In this document: positions 57,917 through 64,000 of the stretch, in pieces
Layout of the letters: every line of letters begins with the position of its first letter
Numbering within the stretch: the stretch's first letter is position 1
Origin: Ideonella_A sp963843805
GTDB taxonomy: Bacteria > Pseudomonadota > Gammaproteobacteria > Burkholderiales > Burkholderiaceae_C
DNA: 64,000 nucleotides
Direction: 5' to 3'
Assembly (NCBI GenBank): GCA_963843805.1
Contig: CAWJLY010000009.1
Span: 1,007,216 to 1,071,215, forward strand
Made by a program: the position numbers and the translations under genes
Notes under the pieces: generated by a model
What the model saw: only the letters and a program-made list of their open reading frames with translations
Databases searched by the model: none
What the model was told of the DNA's origin: nothing

Positions 57917-58762
57917 ATGGTCGGCCCGCGTCGGTCGTCCACCTTCTTGTGGGCATTCGTGTTGCACCAGTACGACTGGAGCGAATCGAGCCTCATCGTC
58001 GATCTGTTCACTCGCGAACAAGGCCGGATCGTGGTGGTTGCCAAAGGCGCCAAGCGCCCCTATTCACAATTGCGTTCGGTTCTTTTGCCCTTCAATCGCA
58101 TCCAGGTATCGTTGGGGCGTGACAAGCGCAGTCAAAGCGGCGCCGACAGTTCGAACGAGGTGCAGACGCTGCGCTCGGCCGAATGGGCGGGCGGCGCACC
58201 CCCGCCGTCGGGCGACAGCTTGTTCAGCGCTTTTTATCTGAACGAATTGCTGCTCAAACTGCTCGCCCGCAGTGACCCGCACCCGGGCTTGTTCGACGCC
58301 TATGCAGCCACTTTACCGGCCTTGGCCGGCCCTGATGCCCAGCGCAACCTGGTTCGCGAAGCGATGTCCGGGGCGGCAGACAGACCGGGCGGTGACGAGC
58401 CACCGGGTCAGGCCGCCTTGCGTGCTTTCGAGTTGCGGCTGCTGAATGAAATCGGCGTGTTGCCCGATCTCAGCGTTGTCACGTCGACGCAGGCTGCGGT
58501 GTTGCCTGACCAGCGGTATCGACTGAATGCCGACAACGGGGTTTCCGGCAGCGCGCAGCTTGCCGATGTCGAGTTGCCCGGCAGTTCATTGATTGCGGTG
58601 CAGGCCGCATTGCAACACGGCAGCCTGCCAGCCTTGCAGCAAGCCTGTATCAGATCGCTGCCGGCCTGGCGGCTGGCGCTGCGCGGCATGCTTCAATACC
58701 ATCTCGGCAATCCGAACCTTCGGACCCGTCAATTGATGATCGATCTGCAGGCGTTGACATGA
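57917..58762 (+). CDS. recO: DNA repair protein RecO
   Basis: 281 residues. Anneals single strands and loads RecA with RecR. An OB-fold N-terminus (AFVLHQYDWSESSLIVDLFT then EQGRIVVVAKGAKRPYSQLR) is followed by a helical domain with FSAFYLNELLLKLLARSDPH and LRAFELRLLNEIGVLPDL. The C-terminal region has LQYHLGNPNLRTRQLM. The zinc Cys found in some RecO proteins are absent. The start of pdxJ overlaps its stop (ATGA). The 45 bases after era have no feature. Confidence 0.94.
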   Translation: MVGPRRSSTFLWAFVLHQYDWSESSLIVDLFTREQGRIVVVAKGAKRPYSQLRSVLLPFNRIQVSLGRDKRSQSGADSSNEVQTLRSAEWAGGAPPPSGDSLFSAFYLNELLLKLLARSDPHPGLFDAYAATLPALAGPDAQRNLVREAMSGAADRPGGDEPPGQAALRAFELRLLNEIGVLPDLSVVTSTQAAVLPDQRYRLNADNGVSGSAQLADVELPGSSLIAVQAALQHGSLPALQQACIRSLPAWRLALRGMLQYHLGNPNLRTRQLMIDLQALT

Positions 58763-59574
58763 ATCCATTGATCAGCAGCGGAATCGTTGGTCCCGGCGCT
58801 CAGAGGGGGCGCACGGCCTTGTCGGTCAATCTGAACAAGGTGGCGCTGCTGCGCAATACCCGCAGCCTGACGATTCCGGATGTCCGTCGCGCAGCCACGC
58901 TGGCCCTGGACGCCGGCGCGCATGGCATCACCGTTCACCCGCGGCCCGATGAGCGGCATATCCGGCCGCATGATGTCTTCGATCTGGCCGCGCTGCTGAG
59001 TGAGCGGGCTGGCGTCGAATACAACATCGAAGGCAATCCGTTTCACAACCTGATGGACCTGCTGCGGCAATTGGCTGCTCAGGGGCGTCAGGTACACCAG
59101 GTCACTTTCGTTCCTGACAGCATGGATCAGGCGACGTCCGATCACGGTTGGCAATTTCCGGGTGACGGCGACCGCCTGGCACCGTTGATCGCCGAAGCCA
59201 AGTCCCTCGGCGCCAGGGTCAGCGTCTTCATGGACCCGACGCCCGACGCCATGGCCGCGGTTCGCGACATCGGAGCCGACCGGGTCGAGTTGTATACCGA
59301 GGCCTATGCGCGCAGTCATGGCATGGCAGAGCAGACTTCGGTTCTGGAACGCTACCGAGCCTCTGCCGAAGCCGCCTTGCGTGAAGGGCTCGGCGTGAAC
59401 GCCGGCCATGATCTCAATCGCGACAACCTGAGCGATTTTCTGGCCGCTGTGCCCGGCGTGCTGGAGGTGTCGATCGGTCACGCATTGATCGCCGACGCGC
59501 TTGAACTCGGCCTGACCGAAACGGTGCGCGACTATCTGCGGTGCATTCATCGGGCGGGCCCATCAAGCACATGA
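58759..59574 (+). CDS. pdxJ: Pyridoxine 5'-phosphate synthase
   Basis: 271 residues. Condenses 3-amino-2-oxopropyl phosphate with 1-deoxyxylulose 5-phosphate in vitamin B6 synthesis. TIM-barrel blocks: LSVNLNKVALLRNTRSLTIP, HGITVHPRPDERHIRPHDVF (catalytic His pair), EYNIEGNPF (Glu), VELYTEAYA, VNAGHDLNRDNL and EVSIGHALI. An N-terminal extension of about 20 residues precedes the barrel. Coupled to recO, and ten bases before acpS, as in E. coli recO-pdxJ-acpS. Confidence 0.97.
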   Translation: MNPLISSGIVGPGAQRGRTALSVNLNKVALLRNTRSLTIPDVRRAATLALDAGAHGITVHPRPDERHIRPHDVFDLAALLSERAGVEYNIEGNPFHNLMDLLRQLAAQGRQVHQVTFVPDSMDQATSDHGWQFPGDGDRLAPLIAEAKSLGARVSVFMDPTPDAMAAVRDIGADRVELYTEAYARSHGMAEQTSVLERYRASAEAALREGLGVNAGHDLNRDNLSDFLAAVPGVLEVSIGHALIADALELGLTETVRDYLRCIHRAGPSST

Positions 59575-59584
59575 CGGCGTTTCG

Positions 59585-59983
59585 ATGATTTTCGGAATCG
59601 GCACCGATGTCTGCGACGTTCGACGAATTCGCTCGGTGTGGCAACGGCGTGGCCAGCGGTTTGCCGAACGCATACTCGGCCCGCGCGAACTGCAGATCTT
59701 CGATGTCCGAATGCGGAAGGTCGAAGCGCGTGGCATCAGTTATCTGGCAACGCGGTTTTCGGCCAAGGAGGCATTCTCCAAAGCGATTGGCGTCGGCATC
59801 CATCCACCGATGAGCTGGCGACATTGCGAGATCCTCAACCTGCCCGGTGGCAAACCGGACTTGCACTTGAGCGGTGCTCTGGCCGAGTGGTTCGAGGCAC
59901 GGCGGTTGATCGGCCATGTCAGTGTCAGCGACGAAAGCGATGTGGCGACGAGTTTTGTCGTGGTTGAAACCCGCAACGAATGA
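59585..59983 (+). CDS. acpS: Holo-ACP synthase
   Basis: 132 residues. Transfers 4'-phosphopantetheine from CoA to the Ser of ACP (acpP is in this window). FGIGTDVCDVRRI contains the metal Asp, and TRFSAKEAFSKAIGVGI the Glu and Lys of the second signature. The C-terminal VSVSDESDVATSFVVVE is the family beta-strand end. nagZ starts nine bases after the stop. Confidence 0.96.
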   Translation: MIFGIGTDVCDVRRIRSVWQRRGQRFAERILGPRELQIFDVRMRKVEARGISYLATRFSAKEAFSKAIGVGIHPPMSWRHCEILNLPGGKPDLHLSGALAEWFEARRLIGHVSVSDESDVATSFVVVETRNE

Positions 59984-59992
59984 AGGACAACG

Positions 59993-61076
59993 ATGGCCAC
60001 CCGCAAACCCTCAGTTGAATCCACCCACGCACCGGTTGTGCTCGATATTGCCGGCACCAGCCTGAGCGCCGATGACAAGCGCCGCTTGCGCCATCCGCTT
60101 GACCGGGGGCTTGATCCTGTTCGCACGCAACTGGCAGGATCGGCATCAGCTGACCGAACTGGTTGCCCAGATCAAGGCGATACGCGCCGATATCCTGATA
60201 TGCGTCGATCATGAAGGTGGCCGGGTGCAACGCTTCCGCAGCGACGGCTTTACCCACTTGCCGCCGATGCGGGTGCTCGGCGAACGCTGGATGAAAGATG
60301 CGCTGGATGCGACCGACGCCGCCACGGCGGTCGGTCATGTACTCGGTGCCGAACTTCGTGCCTGCGGCATCGATCTGAGTTTTGCGCCAGTGCTCGACCT
60401 CGATTTCGGCAGCAGCTCGGTGATCGGCGATCGTGCCTTTCACCGCGATCCGCGTGTCGTCACGATGCTGGCCAAAAGCGTGATGTTCGGTCTGCTGCGG
60501 GCTGGCATGGCCAATTGCGGCAAACATTTTCCCGGCCATGGGCGAGTCAAGGCCGATAGCCACGTGGCGATCCCGATCGACAAGCGCAGCCTGAAAGCCT
60601 TGCTGGCCGATGATGCCAAACCCTACGAATGGCTGAGCACCAGTCTGGCCAGCGTGATGCCGGCGCACGTGGTCTATTCGACGGTCGACCATCGGCCGGC
60701 CGGCTTTTCAGCGCGCTGGCTGAAGGATATCTTGCGCCAGCAACTCGGCTTCAACGGCGCCATCTTCAGCGACGACCTGAGCATGGAAGCCGCACGCCAG
60801 CTCGACGGTGCCATGCTCAGCTATACCGAAGCGGCCATCGAGGCGTTGAATGCCGGCTGCGACATGGTGCTGCTGTGTAACCAGTCGATCGACGGTGGTA
60901 CGGCAGTCGACGAGTTGCTCGATCAGCTTCACCAGGCAAACCAGCGCGGGTTGTGGCAACTCGATCCCGACAGCGAACGCCGCCGCATCGACCTGTTGCC
61001 GCAAACCGCGCCGCTGGCCTGGGATGAACTGATGCATCAGCCGGCCTACCAGCATGCGCTGGAACGCCTGCCCTGA
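59993..61076 (+). CDS. nagZ: Beta-N-acetylhexosaminidase NagZ (peptidoglycan recycling), one frameshift
   Basis: Cytosolic GH3 glycosidase that cuts GlcNAc from anhydromuropeptides and influences AmpC induction. AAGGA precedes the ATG; APVVLDIAGTSLSADDKRRL begins the barrel. An extra T in CCGCTTGACC near 60.09 kb shifts the frame; without it the sequence reads RHPLTGGLILFARNW as in NagZ. The rest is intact: ILICVDHEGGRVQRF, CGIDLSFAPVLDLD, GMANCGKHFPGHG (catalytic loop His) and FSDDLSMEAA (nucleophile Asp). About 360 residues. Converges with rne. Confidence 0.95.
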
Positions 61077-61159
61077 GCGGCGAGGCGCTGACTCAAAGAC
61101 CGCCTGAAGCCTCTGCCGGCCTGCCGGCTGATGGCTGACAGGCAGATGTGACACCAGCG

Positions 61160-64000
61160 TCAGGAGTGCGGCTGTGCTGGTGCGCCGGCTTCGAACGGCA
61201 GTTTGATCTGCGACAGATCCTTGCGAGTTTCGACCAGCACCAGCGGGCCTTCGTCGACCGCGACCACTTGTTTCGGCACGCGCGGCTGGTGTGCCGGCTT
61301 TTCCTCCGCCGCGATGGCTTGCTGCGCGGCGCGGATCTTGTCGGCGTCGGAATTGACCCAAGCCAGGCCGGCCGATTCGGCCAGCTGCTTGCAGATCGGC
61401 GGTCGGCAAGACAAAGGCCTTCGGCTGCGTTGGCTCCGGCGTTGCAGGCGACTCCGCCGCCGGCTGCTGTTGCGCGTCGGCCGGCATGGCCGGTTGAGTT
61501 TCGACGGACGCGGCCATGTCCACCTGCGCAGCGTACGGTGTGGCAGCCGCCACTTGCGCGGGCTGGCCCGGCTCTTCGACCGCTGCCGCGCCTGCGGGCG
61601 AGTCGGTGCGCTGGTCGGGCAGGGCGATCACGGCCGGAGGTTGCGGCAGCATCGACTCGGCGGAAAGACCCTCGCTAGCTGTGGTCTCGGCCGTGGATGG
61701 CTGCTCATTGCGATCTCGCCGATTGCGGCCGCCACGGCTGCGGCGTCGACCGTCGCGTTCGCTCGAATCATCGGTCGTCGAAACCGATTCCTCGCCATTG
61801 GCATCGGCCTGCACCGGCGAAACCCGCTGTGCGGCCGGTTCGCGCTCGGCGGTGATGCCACCGCTGCCGGTCTTGCCTGCCGATTCACCGTCCGCTTCGG
61901 CAGAACTGGCAGCCGCGTCGCTGGTGCCGGTATCCGTGTCGCGATCGCGACCCCTGCCACCACGGCGACGGCGCCGCCCGTCGCGGGGTTCGCGAGCCTC
62001 GTTGTTGTCGCCGTTGACTGGAGAATCGACGATGTCGGTCTCGACCATTCCTGGCTGGGTTTCAACAAACGCGGCGACGCCGGCGGGTTCATCACTCACC
62101 GGGTCGCGGTCGCGCGGGGTATCGCGATCGGTCGCCTGCTCGGCGCGGTTGCCACGCCCACCTCGTCGACCGCCATCTCGCGGCTCACGCGGTTCACGTG
62201 GCTCCCGCTGTTCGCGGCTGTCGGCCTGTACGTTCGATTGCTCGATGCCGTCGGTCGGTATCGACGCATCGCCTCGCTCGCCACGACCGCGGCGGTTGCG
62301 ACCGTCACGCGGCTCGCGAGCTTGTGTTGCGTCTTGTTGACGATCAGGCGCACGCTCGGTGCGAGGCCCGCGTTCGGCACGCGCCTCGCTACGGCCTTCG
62401 CTACGGCCCTCGCTACGACCTTCGCCCCGGCCGTCGCGTTGTTTCCCGTCACGCTCACCGCTGCGGCCACTGCGGCCGCCTCGGCCTCCTCGGCGCGCGC
62501 CGCCATCGGCCGTCGCTGGCGTGACCGCTGGTTTGGCCACCACCGGCGGCGGACTTGCCGGCAATTCTTCGGTGGCACCGAATACCCGCTTGATCCAGGC
62601 AAAAAACCCGCCGCCGGCATCGGATGATGTGCTGGCTGCCGGGCGTTGCCGGTGCGCGGCAGTCGGCGGCGACTGCTTCGGGCCGTGGCGCTGGCATCGG
62701 AGCCGGGGTTTCCGGCAGGATGCCCTTGATCACCGGCTCCTGCTTCGGCTTGACGTGTGCCGTCGCGACGTCGCGTGATGCCGACTTCCTCTTCGGCATC
62801 GATCATCGTATAGCTGGCCTGCAGATTCTCCAGCCGCGGATCGTCGTGGCGCAACCGCTCGAGACGGTAGTTCGGCGTCTCGAGCGCCTTGTTCGGCACC
62901 AGCAGCACGGTCACGCGCTGCTTCATCTCGATCTTGGTGATCTCGGTGCGCTTCTCGTTGAGCAGGAAGCTCGTCACCTCGACCGGCACCTGCACATGCA
63001 CCGCGGCGGTGTTGTCCTTCATCGACTCTTCCTGGACCATGCGCAGGATCTGCAGCGCGCTCGATTCGGTATCGCGGATGTGGCCGGTGCCGTTGCAGCG
63101 CGGGCAGGTGATGTGGTTGCCTTCGGACAGCGCCGGGCGCAGCCGCTGGCGGCTCAGTTCGAGCAGGCCGAACTTGCTGATCGTGCTGAACTGCACGCGG
63201 GCGCGGTCCTGGCGCAGCGAATCACGCAGCCGGGTCTCGACTTCGCGCCGGTTCTTCGACTCTTCCATGTCGATGAAGTCGACGACGATCAGGCCGCCGA
63301 GGTCGCGCAGCCGCATCTGGCGCGCGATCTCGTCGGCGGCTTCGAGGTTGGTGCGGGTCGCGGTTTCCTCGATGTCGCTGCCGCGGGTCGAGCGCGCCGA
63401 GTTGACGTCGACCGAGACCAGCGCCTCGGTGTGGTCGATCACGATCGCGCCACCGGACGGCAGGTTGACGGTGCGCGTGAACGCGGTCTCGATCTGGTGC
63501 TCGATCTGGAAGCGGCTGAACAGCGGCGCGTCGTCGCGGTAGCGTTTGACCTTGTGTGCCGTCTCGGGCATCACATGGCTCATGAACTGGTGCGCCTGTT
63601 CGTAGATGTCGTCGGTATCGATCAGGATCTCGCCGACATCGGCGGTGAAATAGTCGCGAATCGCGCGGATCACCAGCGACGATTCCTGGTAGATCAGGAA
63701 CGCACCCTTGCCGGCCTTGGACGCACCATCGATCGCGTCCCACAGCTTGAGCATGTAGTTCAGGTCCCACTGCAGCTCGGGCGCGGTGCGGCCGATGCCG
63801 GCGGTGCGCGCGATCAGGCTCATGCCTTTCGGATATTCGAGCTGGTCGAGGTTTTCCTTCAGCTCCTCGCGGTCTTCACCCTCGATGCGGCGCGACACGC
63901 CGCCGCCGCGCGGGTTGTTCGGCATCAGCACCAGGTAGCGGCCGGCCAGGCTGACCATCGTCGTCAGCGCCGCGCCCTTGTTGCCACGCTCTTCTTTTTC
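61160..64000 (-). CDS. rne: Ribonuclease E, partial (5' end beyond window), frameshifted in the C-terminal half
   Basis: Main mRNA-decay and rRNA/tRNA-processing endoribonuclease. The window begins inside the catalytic domain (ERGNKGAALTT, SLAGRYLVLMPNNPRGGGVS); the S1 domain start lies outside. Visible are the catalytic Asp residues in SVDVNSARSTRG and VVDFIDMEESKNRREVE, and the zinc-link CPRCNGTGH. The large C-terminal scaffold is Arg/Gly/Glu-rich (RRGGRGGRSGRSGERDGKQR), including GFFAWIKRVFG, a likely membrane-binding amphipathic helix, and ends LVLVETRKDLSQIKLPF. Frame breaks fall near 62.79, 62.69, 62.6 and 61.41 kb; conserved sequence resumes after each, so errors are likely. Confidence 0.94.
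62384..62419. repeat. Three 12-bp tandem repeats inside rne
   Basis: Three near-identical units of the form CCTCGCTACGGC lie end to end; on the minus strand they encode repeated Glu-Gly-Arg-Ser (SEGRSEGRSEARAE). They lie in the disordered RNA-binding scaffold of RNase E and are likely a slippage-prone, length-variable site. Confidence 0.7.

Noticed and set aside
62384..62419. A CRISPR-like array.
   Set aside because: The units are only 12 bases, contiguous without spacers, and encode an in-frame peptide repeat in RNase E.

Overview
The window is GC-rich chromosomal DNA from a betaproteobacterium, most probably of the order Burkholderiales. The evidence is gene order: gyrA facing an OmpA-family porin with a Pro/Ala linker; yceD-rpmF-plsX-fabH-fabD-fabG-acpP-fabF running into rpoE-rseA-rseB-degP; then lepA-lepB-DUF4845-rnc-era-recO-pdxJ-acpS-nagZ converging on a long RNase E. 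I found no rRNA, tRNA, CRISPR array, prophage or insertion sequence.

Layout. 1-5.4 kb (minus): gyrA, a DUF2059 gene, pheA, tyrA and the first 28 codons of aroA. 5.4-9.7 kb: ompA with a clear terminator, glutathione reductase, a TPR/Rossmann-like orphan and a periplasmic coiled-coil protein. 9.7-12.8 kb: a broken multi-PAS hybrid kinase. 13-15.4 kb: a small secreted protein, a cold-shock protein and a cupin / S4 / 2OG-dioxygenase set. 15.4-20.6 kb: S9 peptidase, SDR, pseudouridine synthase, DUF456 and Tim44-domain proteins. 20.7-26.9 kb: GMC oxidoreductase, ABC exporter and TonB-dependent receptor. 27-31.6 kb: cNMP-binding protein, a coupled ParA / diacylglycerol kinase / phosphoesterase operon, a GNAT and a small protein. 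31.7-34.7 kb: DUF808, an M23 peptidase and an orphan ureD. 34.7-38.2 kb: dTDP-rhamnose genes rmlBDAC. 38.3-41.2 kb: DEAD-box helicase, RsmI-like methylase, Maf. 41.3-64 kb: the conserved fatty-acid, sigma-E and lepA-nagZ blocks, ending in rne, which is cut by the window edge.

How the genes work together. PlsX, FabH, FabD, FabG, AcpP, FabF and, further on, AcpS (which activates ACP) form an almost complete fatty-acid and phospholipid start-up set. RpoE, RseA, RseB and the protease DegP form an envelope-stress circuit. RmlB-D-A-C make dTDP-L-rhamnose for surface polysaccharide. LepA/LepB/Rnc/Era/RecO are translation, secretion, RNA and DNA maintenance factors linked by overlapping start and stop codons.

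Quality warning. More than twenty genes, including essential ones (fabH, fabG, rne), are broken by frameshifts. In nearly all cases I could resolve, the fault is a one-base insertion that duplicates a neighbouring base (G to GG, C to CC, T to TT), and removing it restores a normal family sequence. I therefore read most broken genes here as intact genes carrying insertion-type sequence errors rather than as pseudogenes; in such entries the outer coordinates cover the whole reconstructed gene.
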